Below are positions 1 through 15,200 of a stretch of 64,000 nucleotides of DNA, piece after piece (within the stretch, counting starts at the first letter, position 1; each line of letters opens with the position of its first letter). The translations under genes and the position numbers were made by a program. The stretch is from Nematostella vectensis. Lineage: Eukaryota > Cnidaria > Anthozoa > Actiniaria > Edwardsiidae. The stretch is from contig NC_064042.1 in NCBI RefSeq assembly GCF_932526225.1, positions 9,272,540 through 9,336,539 of the forward strand, read 5' to 3'. The notes beneath the pieces are model-generated. The model was not told the DNA's origin. It saw only the letters and a list, made by a program, of their open reading frames with translations, and made no database searches.

Positions 1-739
1 ATCCCGTGCCCGCCTTGTCAGCTCTGTCCTGGTTGCTGTAGATGACAATTACAATACAATATACTTTATTTATTGAGGGTATACATAAAATAACCGGTTA
101 AAGTTTTCTAACTTATGCCTCTCAAATTAATGAACAGTTAACATATTCAATACTAAAAACAGACTAAATTGTCTTGAAGGAACCTTACTTAATAAAATAA
201 TATCCGGATACAGTTGAGGGGAGGAACAAAAAAGGCAAATTTAAAGAGCTATGGTAATGCTAGCCCAATAAAGACTATAAAAGGTAAATCAAAACAGAAA
301 AACATCTTCATGAGCACTGATAGTCTGAAACTCTTGATAAGTAATAAGTTATTATACAACAATGGGTTTTTTTTATTTGACTTTTGTTAGTTCAATCATA
401 TTTGATACGAAATCAAATTAAAACCCTATCAAAATGACTAAAATATGTAGTTTCACTAAATAAATGTACTGCTTTGCTGTACCTAGCTCATCTTTAAGAC
501 ACTCGATTTCCTCCAACGTTCGTTTGTATTTGTCTTCGATGGTGAGTTCTGTCTTCTCTGAAACGAAGAACGTAAACAACATGGTAACATGGTATACAGT
601 GAAAGTGAGGCAATAAATCAACGTTTTAGCACAACCTTACGATAAAAGTTAATGTAAAACAATTTTCTCATATCTTACCATCTCCCTTCTTCTTTTTCTT
701 TTTTCCCTTCCCCTTTCCCTTCTTCTTTTTTGGTGGCAT
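1..739 (-). CDS. 5' end of lysine-rich coiled-coil protein, CCDC153/DRC12-like (partial)
   Basis: Three minus-strand exons can be joined: 679-739 (start codon at 739), 483-557, and 1-35, which runs off the left edge. The splice sites are GTAAGA and GTACAG donors and TTTCAG and CTACAG acceptors, and all junctions are in phase 1. The protein starts MPPKKKKGKGKGKKKKKK, then an acidic/basic helical stretch (EDKYKRTLEEIECLKDEL), then ATRTELTRRARD. A polylysine start followed by a short coiled coil resembles CCDC153, the DRC12 subunit of the ciliary nexin-dynein regulatory complex; this rests on remembered family character, not an alignment. If correct, it would act in motile cilia. Its start codon lies 334 bp from that of the divergent ETF-beta gene. 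The remaining exons are outside the window. Confidence 0.6.
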
Positions 740-1073
740 TTTCGGTAAAAGTTCCAAACTATGTGTTTGGCTTCTCTTGATGCTTGTTGTCAAGAAGAAA
801 TGCAAGCACAAAAGACCACAGGGAGCCCTATTTTATGTGTTAATTTATCTTCCTCGAATATTCCTTAGTTACCTACTACTGTACTAGGGATTGAAAAAAA
901 ATTAAAAAAATATTCGGGTTAACATCAGAAAAAGACTTTACACAGCAGGTAAAAATATAAATGTATCTCTCATCAAGCTTTCGAATAGTTTTCGGTGCGG
1001 GGCCCCTGTGTCCCCAGCAGTCATCAGATGTTGAGCATGCGCAGCCGTCCTTTCTTCTTCACGCAAAGCCAAG
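740..1073. promoter_or_regulatory. Shared intergenic region between divergent genes
   Basis: This 334-bp gap separates the start codons of the coiled-coil gene (minus) and ETF-beta (plus). It must hold both 5' leaders and probably a bidirectional promoter. I see no TATA box at a convincing distance on either side. An AT-rich core lies around 880-960, and a pyrimidine-rich TTTCTTCTTC stretch sits just before the ETF-beta start. Confidence 0.5.
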
Positions 1074-4453
<3,380 letters not shown>

Positions 4454-4719
4454 CCTGGTCATGTGACCCTAAGCTTATAAATAATTCAGAATTCTGAATG
4501 TGTGTTTTTTAATTAACACTTACTTGAAGTTGGGTATAAAATGTACATAACCATTTGGTTTGTTGTTGTTGATGATGCGTTTCTTTGGCCGATCCCTCAA
4601 AGACTGGGGGATATGTTCGCAAAACTCATTCGAATGTGCCTACGGATTAAAACAAAGCATTTTTTTGCTACCCCATCCACCCCCGTTTTTTTTTCTTGCT
4701 GTTATCGTCAGACGTATAT

Positions 4720-6490
4720 CAGATTGGCTTATGTCAACCCGTACATCCGATTGGCTGATGTCAACCCGTACATCAGATTGGCTGATGTCAACCCGTACAT
4801 CAGATTGGCTGATGTCAACCCGTACATCCGATTGGCTTATGTCAACCCGTACATCAAATTGGCTGATGTCAACCCGTACATCGGATTGGCTGATGTCAAC
4901 CCGTACATCAGATTGGCTTATGTCAACCCGTACATCAAATAGGCTTATGTCAACCCGTACATCAGATTGGCTGATGTCAACCCGTGCATCCGATTGGCTT
5001 ATGTCAACCCGTACATCAGATTGGCTGATGTCAACCCGTACATCAGATTAGCTTATGTCAACCCGTACATCAGATTGGCTGATGTCAACCCGTACATCAG
5101 ATTGGCTGATGTCAACCCGTACATCCGATTGGCTTATGTCAACCCGTACATCAGATTGGCTGATGTCAACCCGTACATCCGATTGGCTGATTTCAACCCG
5201 TACATCAGATTGGCTTATGTCAACTCGTACATCAGATTGGCTGATGTCAACCCGTACATCAGATTGGCTGATGTCAACCCGTACATCAGATTGGCTGGTG
5301 TCAACCCGCACATCCGATTGGCTGATGTCAACCCGTGCATCCGATTGGCTTATGTCAACCCGTACATCAGATTGGCTGATGTCAACCCGTACATCAGATT
5401 GGCTTATGTCAACCCGTACATCAGATTGGCTGATGTCAACCCGTACATCAGATTGGCTGATGTCAACCCGTACATCCGATTGGCTTATGTCAACCCGTAC
5501 ATCAGATTGGCTGATGTCAACCCGTACATCCGATTGGCTGATTTCAACCCGTACATCAGATTGGCTTATGTCAACTCGTACATCAGATTGGCTGATGTCA
5601 ACCCGTACATCAGATTGGCTGATGTTAACCCGTACATCAGATTGGCTGATGTCAACCCGCACATCCGATAGGCTGATGTCAACCCGTACATCAGATTGGC
5701 TTATGTTAACCCGTACATCAGATTGGCTGATGTCAACCCGTACATCAGATTGGCTTATGTCACCCCGTACTTAAGATTGGCCGATGTAAACCCGTACATC
5801 AGATTGGCTTATGTCAACCCGTACATCAGATTGGCTTATGTCAACCCGTACATCAGATTGGCTGATGTCAACCCGTACATCCGATTGGCTGATGTCGACC
5901 CGTACATCAGATTGGCTGATGTCAACCCGTACATCCGATTGGCTTATGTCAACCCGTACATCAGATTGGCTGATGTCAACCCGTACATCAGATTGGCTTA
6001 TGTCAACCCGTACATCAGATTGGCTGATGTCAACCCGTACATCAGATTGGCTGATGTCAACCCGTACATCAGATTGGCTGATGTCAACCCGTACATCAGA
6101 TTGGCTGATGTCAACCCGTACATCAGATTGGCTGATGTCAACCCGTACTTAAGATTGGCTGATGTCAACCCGTACATCCGATTGGCTGATGTCAACCCGT
6201 ACTTAAGATTGGCTGATGTCAACCCGTACATCCGATTGGCTGATGTCAACCCGTACATCAGATTGGCTGATGTCAACCCGTACATCCGATTGGCTTATGT
6301 CAACCCGTACATCAGATTGGCTGATGTCAACCCGTACATCAGATTGGCTTATGTCAACCCGTACATCAGATTGGCTGATGTCAACCCGTACATCAGATTG
6401 GCTGATGTCAACCCGTACATCAGATTGGCTGATGTCAACCCGTACATCAGATTGGCTGATGTCAACCCGTACTTAAGATTGGCTGATGTC
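4720..6490. repeat. 27-bp minisatellite, about 65 units
   Basis: A near-perfect tandem array of a 27-bp unit with core CAGATTGGCTGATGTCAAC followed by CCGTACAT. Common variants are GCTTATG for GCTGATG, ATCCGAT for ATCAGAT, and TTAAGAT. Because 27 is a multiple of three, reading frames stay open on both strands; these are by-products, not genes. Each unit holds ATTGG (an inverted CCAAT box) and a TGATGTCA element one base from a CRE. A 13-unit (351-bp) block marked by CCGTGCATCCG at 4982 and 5333 is duplicated, showing a higher-order structure. The array lies between the converging 3' ends of ETFB and the GPCR. Confidence 0.97.
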
Positions 6491-6735
6491 GAGCGGCTAA
6501 AGACATCGATAGAGACGACGATGAAGAGAGGTCAAAGGATACTGCTGAGGCACGCCATCCTGAACTTAGGCAAAGCTAAACACTTAGCCACCGACGGAGA
6601 CAAACTGCTTCCAAAAATGTGGTGAACAATCGCTATCGTTATTAGCGGAAAAGACTTCTTGACTTGCGCCGCCATCGTTGGGGCGACGTTTTTCTTGGTT
6701 TAGCGATTGGGAGTAATTGATGACGGCGTGGGAAA

Positions 6736-7614
6736 TTATCTGTTACAGGTGCCTTTGGGAACGACAAGTCGATGATGTCTACGCCCGCATTTGGCTATAG
6801 CTCGCCTGAAATCCTTCATTCTTAAGATGTACACAACTGGGTTTACAAAAGAGTTTACATAACGTCCAAAAAGAGCATATGCGTCCCAGTTGTTATCTAC
6901 TTTGCCCTCGTGAACCTGCCAGATGATAGAGGGGATCCACGAGATGACAGACAGACTTGTTACTAAAAGGGCAGTCTTAATAAGCTCGTGTTCTCTCTGT
7001 TGCGGGCCATGTGGAGCGACTGAATGCGCGCTGCGTTTGACACTAATAATAGTCACCGTATAGCACACGCAGACCAGAGACAGATCCGCTATGACAGCTA
7101 CTAAGGTGACGTAGATAAAGTAGAGTCGCGAGGCTGTGTAGAGCACTAACGCTGACACCGAACCAAACCAGGGTAACACTATTCCAATGATGTAGACCCG
7201 TACGGGGAGGACACGGTGCTTGAAGGGGGCCAGTGCGGCGTACATCCGCTCCAGAGACATTAATGCAAGGCCCAACATTGAAGCAGCTGTTGCAGCCATG
7301 TCGGTCATCTCTGCCGGCTTAAAAACATCGTTGGGGTGCTCAAAATAGTACATTTCGCGGGTTGTGAGCATTGTTACTGAAATTCCAATCGTGCCGACAC
7401 CGACCAACATGTCAGCGAATGAGAGATTTATCAACAGATACAGACTGCGCTTGCGTAGATTGGTGTTGACCGCGAATGCTACAAGTGTCAGCATGTTCAG
7501 AAAGATAGCTAAGAGTCCTTCAGCGAGGAAGATGATAGACCAGGTAAGCGCTTTTCTGGACTCGTGGCTATCACTGCTCCCTGTTGGGATGGTTGCAAAC
7601 GTCGTACGCCCCAT
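6736..7614 (-). CDS. Class A (rhodopsin-like) G protein-coupled receptor, orphan
   Basis: One uninterrupted 292-aa frame on the minus strand with seven hydrophobic segments. TM1 contains GLLAIFLNMLTLVAF (GxxxN-type). TM2 has NLSFADMLVG, the LxxAD signature. The end of TM3 reads LERMYAALAPF where most class A receptors have DRY. TM6 has SWIPSIIW in place of CWxP. TM7 has NSFVNPVVYILRMKDFRRA, which is NPxxY followed by a basic amphipathic helix 8. The N-terminus is short (about 20 aa) and lacks a signal peptide, as is common. Intronless, divergent class A receptors are abundant in anthozoans; the ligand cannot be told from sequence. The first ATG of the frame is used. The C-terminal tail (RRHHRLVVPKGTCNR) is short. 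Confidence 0.9.
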   Translation of the reverse strand: MGRTTFATIPTGSSDSHESRKALTWSIIFLAEGLLAIFLNMLTLVAFAVNTNLRKRSLYLLINLSFADMLVGVGTIGISVTMLTTREMYYFEHPNDVFKPAEMTDMAATAASMLGLALMSLERMYAALAPFKHRVLPVRVYIIGIVLPWFGSVSALVLYTASRLYFIYVTLVAVIADLSLVCVCYTVTIISVKRSAHSVAPHGPQQREHELIKTALLVTSLSVISWIPSIIWQVHEGKVDNNWDAYALFGRYVNSFVNPVVYILRMKDFRRAIAKCGRRHHRLVVPKGTCNR

Positions 7615-7659
7615 GAGTCGATAAGAGCTGAAGAAAGAAAGCTACATTCTATGAGTTCA

Positions 7660-7805
7660 TCATCCAGATTGGGGAGGGGGCAGAAACATAAGGAAAATAT
7701 TGGGGGGGGGGCACAGCCACGCCCATTCTGGTCATTTCCTTATAATTTTCGAAAGTATTGGGGGGCGCATGCCCCCAGTGCCCCACCCCCTGATCGTCTT
7801 CTGAC
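7660..7805. mobile_element. GC-rich non-autonomous transposon fragment
   Basis: The stretch has GGGGGGGCACAGCC and GGGGGGCGCATGCCCCC and ends in GCCCCACCCCCTGA. Poly-G and GCATGCCCCC arms of this kind resemble the other poly-G-ended repeats in the window. No coding capacity is visible. Confidence 0.4.
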
Positions 7806-8956
7806 GATTATGCCGAGTTTATAACGACTTTAAGTAGTGTCTAGTTAATGGTGACGTTAGTGATGCCCTTTGACAGGGGACGTGGAGAGGGAGGGACTGA
7901 ACCCCCCCCCTTATCTCTTTTTTTCATGATTTAGAACATCATTATTGCGATCTTAAAGCCGTTTTTTCAGTTGCAGTCCCCATCTTAGGACACCATTATC
8001 TAGGTCCTTAATGTATTTCGTAGTGTTACATACAAAAATTGCAAAAATTAGCTGCATTTGCATACAACCGACCAATGTGACTTATTATTGCAAGGTCGGT
8101 ATTTTAAGTTTCCAATCTTTTCTTTTTGGACCTCTTCACAGCTCGTCCCTTGGGCTGGTAACACTGTGCATCTTTTGATCTTTATGGCTTTTTTCCTTTT
8201 CACATTTTCAACTTTGCACTTGCTTTATTTTCCTGTCATACGAATTTTTTTCCGCTCTTAACAGTGGATAGTTGTCTTTTTCCGATATGATTTTGTAAAC
8301 AGCTGTTTTGCGCTAAAAATCTAAGGGAAGCGTATAATTTCCGGTAATTGAAATTTGTTAAGAGAACTCCAAGTGTGATTGAAGCATTGAAATCTAGCCC
8401 CTTAGAAATATTTGATATGTATTTTACAGTTCCGCCTTTCTATTGTTTTGAAATAAGCTTGAATCCTGTTCGTATTAAAATCTTTGGAAAAATTAGCACA
8501 TGCGAGACTAAAGACAATCCTATATCTTTCGCCCTTTCGATGTCTTGTGCCACTGCTTTGCATGATAAGTAAATATGTTATAATGTTGAGGTACTTGCAA
8601 TGAAAAATTTGCAATCTGAAATGCGTGGCATACGCACCGATTGGTCGGATCTATCGTCGGTGCAAGAGCATTGACAACAAGATGGTATTTTTCGTGCCCC
8701 TGCTTCGGTATGTGAAAGGAAAAATCGGCCCTTCACCCAACCATCGCGTAGATCTCAGCCTTAGAATCTTGTAACAAAGTTGTTGCGGGTAAATGGAAAG
8801 TCATTAGTGTGTCTTTCAAGACAGCTTTCAGCTTCCCATTGCGAAAGGAAATTATGGTAGCAATCAATTCCTAGTGAGTTTCACCTCATGTGGATTTCGC
8901 CAGTATTTCCAAAATAGGGGTGCTGGGACTAAAAGCTACCAGAATGGCGGCAACTG

Positions 8957-9060
8957 TACCGACATACAACATGTAACATTATCAGACATACAACATCTAC
9001 CGACATACAACATGTACCGACGTACGACATGTACCGACGTACGACATGTACCGACAAATA
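8957..9060. repeat. Short imperfect tandem repeat (CCGACATACAACATGTA)
   Basis: About six imperfect units of roughly 17 bp (CCGACATACAACATGTA and CCGACGTACGACATGTA). The same array recurs downstream of copy D at 41692-41795, and only its first unit remains near B and C. Confidence 0.75.
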
Positions 9061-9213
9061 AGCAATGTAAAAAAAAAATCGGCAGGCCATGGAATTGGGC
9101 GGGTATTTCTTGTAAACACTAGTGCCGCGGTTAAGGATTTATTCATTCTATACATGCATCACATTAACATTAATCTATACACTCGGATAAGCAAACTTCT
9201 CTATCAATTATAA

Positions 9214-9219
9214 TTTATT
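9214..9219 (-). terminator. Poly(A) signal, receptor copy A
   Basis: AATAAA on the minus strand begins 7 nt after the TGA stop (9227-9229). The equivalent hexamers in B (16525-16530) and D overlap the stop codon itself, and in E it precedes the stop. Confidence 0.6.
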
Positions 9220-9226
9220 GTTTATG

Positions 9227-12200
9227 TCACGTGCTTGTTGTTTTATTCGGGCCAATCTGCTCATAACACGAATACGAGACGGCAGCTCTGTCCAACTCCT
9301 GGTACTCACTCCCACTTTTCAATGAACCCACTCCCCTCCCGTCCCTATCACCAGGCATGGTCGCTATGCGTGTCCCAAGATTCAACGAGGCGTACTGCGC
9401 ATTCTCGCTCTGTTGTTTTATTGTCTGCAGAGATTGGTATACTGTTGGTGGTAAACCTCGTTTTCTTATGTTCTCATAGCTTGCCTCGCCTTTGTGACAA
9501 GCGTTGTTAGTTGCCACCTTGCTTGTCGTGCCAACGATGGCATTATTTTGCTGATTGGCCAGAATGTCTAAATCACGTGACGGAAACCCACCCATGGCTC
9601 CATATTGCGTGATATTGTCCCCTTGCGTTACGGTTGCACACTGCTCAGAATGATGACCACGTGGTGTTGTGTCCTCCGAGGCGTGTTGCGTGAAATTTTC
9701 CCCTTGCGTGACGTCCTCGTAGTTTGGGATGTTGTCACGCATGGCATCCTGAGCTACCTGGTATTCCATGGCTTTATCCTGTGCTTGGTAGTTAAACGGA
9801 GTCCCTTGCATTGGTATTTGCTATAACAAACAATCAAAATAAGAGAAATGTCCAACCAATATAAGAATTGAGCACAACGTTACCTCAGGTGAGAAGCCTG
9901 TGTTATCAGCATGTTCGAGAGTTCTGCAAAACAAAAACATTACCGTCAGCCGCCAGTCATAGTTGTCTGTTGAGCAGTTTTCAATATCACTGAAATAATC
10001 CATATGTTTACCTGTCTCTTTTTGACTTTTTTCCTAAGAGTAGAAATAAAAAAAACAAAGTCAAAACTGATCCTTTATTCCCATAAGCTTTCATCTACAG
10101 GCGCGTAGCTAAAATGTGTAGTTCCATGAAATATTCATACCCCCCTTATTGAGGGTGTCGGAGGTATGACCCCCACACCTCTGGAATTCCCAACCCCCGG
10201 GAAAAATATAAATACAGTAAATGTTAAGGAAAAAGGGCATTTGACCCCCCCCTCCTCACCTGGAAATTCCTGGGCGTTTGAACCCCCCACCCCCCTGGAA
10301 TTTCGAATCCCCTCAATGGAGGGGGGGGGGGGTATGGATATTTTCTGGAACTATACAATACCGCCAAAAAGTGGGTTATCATCTCATATTGAAAGCTCGT
10401 CAAATATTCAACATTTTCCATATGATACTACTGCTACTGCGATAAACCCTTTTCCCACATTGGCCTATAAAATAATTTCAATGCTCGCGGATTTTTTAAT
10501 TAACCCAATTTTCGACTGTAGAACACGGAGTCTTGATAGTTCGCATGATTGTCAAAGAGTATGTGTGCCTTATATTACCAAACTCACCTGCTCGTTTTAG
10601 CCACATGACGTAGGCTATCAGCCCAATGATGACCAAGACCAAGATGGCGACCACCACAGCGAGACCAACAATGGCCGAGTCCTGGCCCTCAATCTTGACG
10701 GCTGAAAACAAAGAAAAGTCTTTATTGTTACCACGACAGCCAGAACAATGACATCATGATATCATTATTACTCAGTAGCAGATCTATGGAGCGGGTTCAG
10801 GGCCTTCACCCCCCCCCCCCCCCCCCCCCCTCCCCCTCCCTCTTGGGCCGCCAAGTGACTTGTGTCACAGTTATTACGAAAATTTAGGGTTACCTCCCCA
10901 AACCAGCCAACCAGCCAACCTCCACCACAACCTTGGCAAAAAGCCAGATCCGCCCCTTGGCCCTGTTACCATCTATCTCATCATTTCATCATCTCCACCC
11001 TTTTCCTCAACCATCGTCATTAATTACATCGGCACAATCAAGATCATCATTATCACTCTCGTCATCGCCATAACGTATTTAGCACACGTACCTGTGGGTG
11101 GTACTGAGGATCACGTGACTAGCACACGTACCTGTGGGGGTGGTACTGATGGTCACGTGACTAGCACACATACCTGTGGTGGTTGTACTGAGCATCACGT
11201 GACTAGCTTACGTACTGTGAGAGTGGTACTGATGGTCACATGACTAGCACACATACCAGTGGGGGTTGCACTGAGGATCACGTGACTAGCACCCGTACTG
11301 CTGGGGTGGTCCTGATGATTAGCACACGTACCTTTGGGGGTGGTCCTGATGTACACCGTGTCACGCCTCGTGTCTGCCCGCACCGACACGGTGACCTCCA
11401 CCTCGTACAGAGTGTCAGGCTCAAGATCATCCAACACGCACGACAGCGAGGCTGAACTACTAGAGCCTGACGACGTCACCCAGTCACGTGACCTCCCAGC
11501 TAGGACCCTAGCACGCATCGTGCACTGGACTTCACTAGATGGTTTTGAAGTGAATGGTGGTCTAATCAGAAATCCACACACATGTGCTTACATTTGAAAG
11601 TGACATTGATCCAATCTGAGGTAGACGTGTTCTTGCAGACAGCTTCATTAGTGGCAATACATCTGTAGCTGCCTGCGTCGTTTTTCTTTGACAGAACAAG
11701 CATCGGCCCACTGTGATACCATCTTTCAAAGCCTAGTTTGTACCAAGTCGCGTTTGGAACTGGTGAGCCAGTGACGTTACACATTAACTTGGCTGGATGG
11801 CCCTCCATAATCGTAACCTCGCTTGAGGGAAACTTGACAACCAACGGAGGCACTGTGCGATGCAAATAAGACGGTTTATAGAAAATAGCGAGTATGGTAA
11901 GCCACAATTATACCACTACATATGTTCACGATTATATATAACACATACCGTTAATGATCTAATAAACGCCCCCTATCTAAAGAACGCCTCCTGTCTAATG
12001 AACGCCCCCCTAAACTCACATAAGTTTGCAATGATCGCCCCTCTCTAATAAACGGCCCACTCTATTTACCGCCCCCTCCCCACCTTCCATCCCAGATTAA
12101 AAACAAACTACATAGGAATTTCAGTTATATAAATTTAATTAGCCTGGGTTTAACTTCTACTGAGTGAGAATTGCTAAATGTCAAGAATAGCCCGCTACGC

Positions 12201-15200
12201 AGTCTATAATTCAACGTGTGATCTGACTGAGACTAGAACCCCACTGCACTTGGGTTTGTTATATTGTTATAGTTTGTAAAAAAACGCTCCTCTCTAATAA
12301 ACGCCTCCTATCTATTAAGCCCCCCTCCCCCCCACCCTCGGACCATCGAAATGTAATTAACGCCCCGGTCGTTCGCTAGATCATTTAACGGTATGTTCGG
12401 GACAAAATAAAACTCCTCCTTTAATCATACCTGATGCAAAAATGCTGATATCTGCTTCCTCCCCCTTTCCCGCGGTATTGCTAGGAATGCAAGTGAAGTT
12501 ATTCCAGCCAGGCCTCTCCAGGGTAACTAGAAAAATACCAGCCTCACTCGCGTGTAGATGCTCTCCATCCAAGGCAAGCGAGTGCGTCACGTCGGAGGGT
12601 TTGCCGTCAGCAGAGCAGGACAACAGGACAATGTCGCCAACGCATCCGAGGGTGGAATTGGACACAAGGGTCGTGTTTTCTGGTTTGTCTGTAGAGTAAA
12701 GAGGATTTGACTTTAAAAAGGCAAATATATTTAAGCTTCTTTCTCACTTCCATTGAAGCTTATTTTCATAAGCAAAAAAGGACAGAAAGGAAAGGCTTCT
12801 TCTTTGCTTGACGTCGATATACTCACAAATGACATCTAGTGAGGCCGTTTTCATCGTCGTCCCACATGTACTAGTGACGTTACAGGTATAGTTGCCACTG
12901 TCATCCCTCCCGACAGATGATAACGTAAGAGAGCTCCCATCGCCCCTGAAGACGCCATCCTTCTTCCAGAAGTTCTTGAAGCTCTGGAATCCAATCGCTA
13001 AACACGTAAACACAACCACTGACCCCTCATTTACTGTAGCTCTTGAAGGTGTTATAGAAATTGTCGGTAATTTTTCGGTCACGTTTATGCTCACAGATCT
13101 GTTTTCTCCAACTCCAGCGTCATTAATCGGAACACAGGTGAGGAGATGAATCCCTACTGAATCTAATAGAATATTGTGAAACATCCCGTTAATGTTTTTT
13201 CTGATCAGTAGATTGTCCATGTAGAGGTGGTAGGTAATCAGTTGTGGTTCACCAACCGCTGAACAGGTCAAGGAAATCGCAGCTCCACATTGACGAACGT
13301 TGTAGCTTTCCACTCCCGTGATGTTTGTGTGCACTGGTTTATCTGAAAGCAAAAGAGGGAAATAGTAGAAGAGACAACGAGATTACACGCGGGACTTGTA
13401 CTGAAGAGTGTACTGAAAAATGACCGAAAGTGTGCGTGTGTTGTCTTCAACAACTCACCACCACCCCCTCCCCTCCCCCCCAAAAAAGAAAAACGCCCCC
13501 ATCCCTCTCCACTCCCCTATGGATAACGTAATTTATTGTAAACTGCCTCCATTATTCTTCTCCTTCCTTGAGATGTCTTAAGGATGAAACAAATGATTAT
13601 CCTATTGGGAGAGTAAGAGGAAATGGAGGATAACAGATTGGATGGGCGAAAAAGCAAATCATCCATAACCCCGCATCACAATTATTTTTTAATATATAAC
13701 AGTATACTTATATTTTGTGTTTTCCGCATCACCATTATTTTTTAATATATACCAGTATACTTATATTTTGTGTTTTAACTACTTGCACATTTGTCTTTCT
13801 ACCTGTGCAACAAATCATCCGTCTAATATTCAAAGAGTATCAAACCACACCCCAACTTACATTGCACGGTAAGACAGACGATACCACTTGCTCCACTCCC
13901 GATGTTATTAGTAGCGGTACACACGTAGCACCCCCCGTCCGATATCTTGACATCTCTGAAGGTAAGAGTCTCCCCAGTCCACAGAACATCCTCTTTTCCG
14001 CTCCTGGTCCAGGTCACGTTAGGTGTTGGGTTCCCTGTGGCGCTGCACATGAGTACTGCGGTGTTTGTCTTGTTGACCGTTATGTTTGCATGAGTGACAC
14101 TAGGGGGAACTGCAATCAATAAGGATTATTCTATCGATGCAATAAATCTAATAATGTTGCATTGGAATTAACGCCGTATTGTCACCAGTTTACTTCCGGA
14201 GTGCCGATAAAAACATCGAAAGAATCTGTAAGAATCCGCGCTATTTAACAGGCCATCCGTTCTAAATTATCAATCACATCCTCAAAGAAACTTCCAATAA
14301 ACACTCTGCTTTCACATTTTTCAATAATTTTCGCGTTTTCCGTTAAAAAAAATCGAAGATTGCTACGTAATCGACCGGAAAAAAACTTGTGACAATGCGG
14401 CTAGGTTCTTTAAGGGTAAAGGGGAATACTCGAGATAAAATTGATGAAAACGAATCAATTTATCATAAAAGTTTGTTGTGAGGTGAGACCCCTTGATCCC
14501 TCACCCCTTTCACCACTAAATCTAGAGCTGAATTCTTAGCTTGAAATTAATAATTCTTATCAAAGGTAACTCCATAAATTAATAGCATTATTATAGTTAT
14601 TGCAAAAACAATTTATTTTCTACCATAATGCGTTGAATGGATGTCTCAGAAGACAGTGGATGTCTTTTTTTTGCTAAAAAAGCAAATGATCCATCTCAAT
14701 TGTTTTTAATATTTAATAATTTTGATCACTTAAAGTAAACGTAAGTTTCAATTTTTCAGTTTACATTCAAAGCGACTTTTGGCTCAAAGCAGAAAATTTA
14801 ATCAGAAAAAAAGGCACGATCAAAATCATCACAGCCTGTGTACAGCACAGGCGCGTACACAGGGGGTGCGATGGGTGTGCCCCCATCCCGCAAAAAGTGG
14901 GTCTTTTGTTATAGAAACACCCTCAAACACCATCGTCTTTCCATACGATACCTATGACTGTACCCTCCCCCTCCCAAGCCAGTCCTAGGTACGTGCCTTC
15001 GACAGAGATCTAAACACCCTTGTAGTATTGCTACATTAAAAAAGCAAAAAATAAATATAAGATAATGATAATAATAACAACAGCAACAATAAATTATAAT
15101 GATTACATATGAAAATTTATCGACTTAATATTGTTGCGAATACCCAATACATCCAGGGTAAATTTTGACGCCTCGAAGGTACCATCTCCGAAATCATCTG

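Larger units (their letters stand above)
7806..9226. other. Spacer and 3' flank of receptor copy A
   Basis: No gene is recognised. From about 8500 onward the sequence is a copy of the DNA downstream of receptor copies C (32640-33170) and D (41240-41940), so it belongs to the duplicated unit. It includes the GGAAATTATGGTAGCAATCA block that recurs at 16336, 32967 and 41583. The part from 7806 to 8500 appears unique in the window and holds a few poly-C and T-rich tracts. Confidence 0.5.

Noticed and set aside
4720-6490. CRISPR array
   Set aside because: The repeats are contiguous 27-bp units without unique spacers, and the window is eukaryotic.
4541-6625. Plus- and minus-strand frames encoding a 9-residue repeat (IRLADVNPY-type)
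   Set aside because: The 27-bp period keeps frames open on both strands. No start context or flanking domain supports a protein, and the non-repeat end after 6490 has no recognisable fold.
8058-8614. Short frames in the spacer before copy A
   Set aside because: Each is under 75 codons, with no domain, and the shared part is disrupted in the corresponding flanks of C and D.
9884-9989. A possible 20-nt intron (GTAATG...TTGCAG) inside the first tail exon
   Set aside because: Too short for normal splicing, and removal would shift the frame into an immediate stop. Reading through gives a continuous frame in all copies.
11195-11243. Plus-strand frames across the donor array and Ig exons
   Set aside because: They are antisense shadows of receptor exons or repeats; conserved only because the minus strand is conserved.
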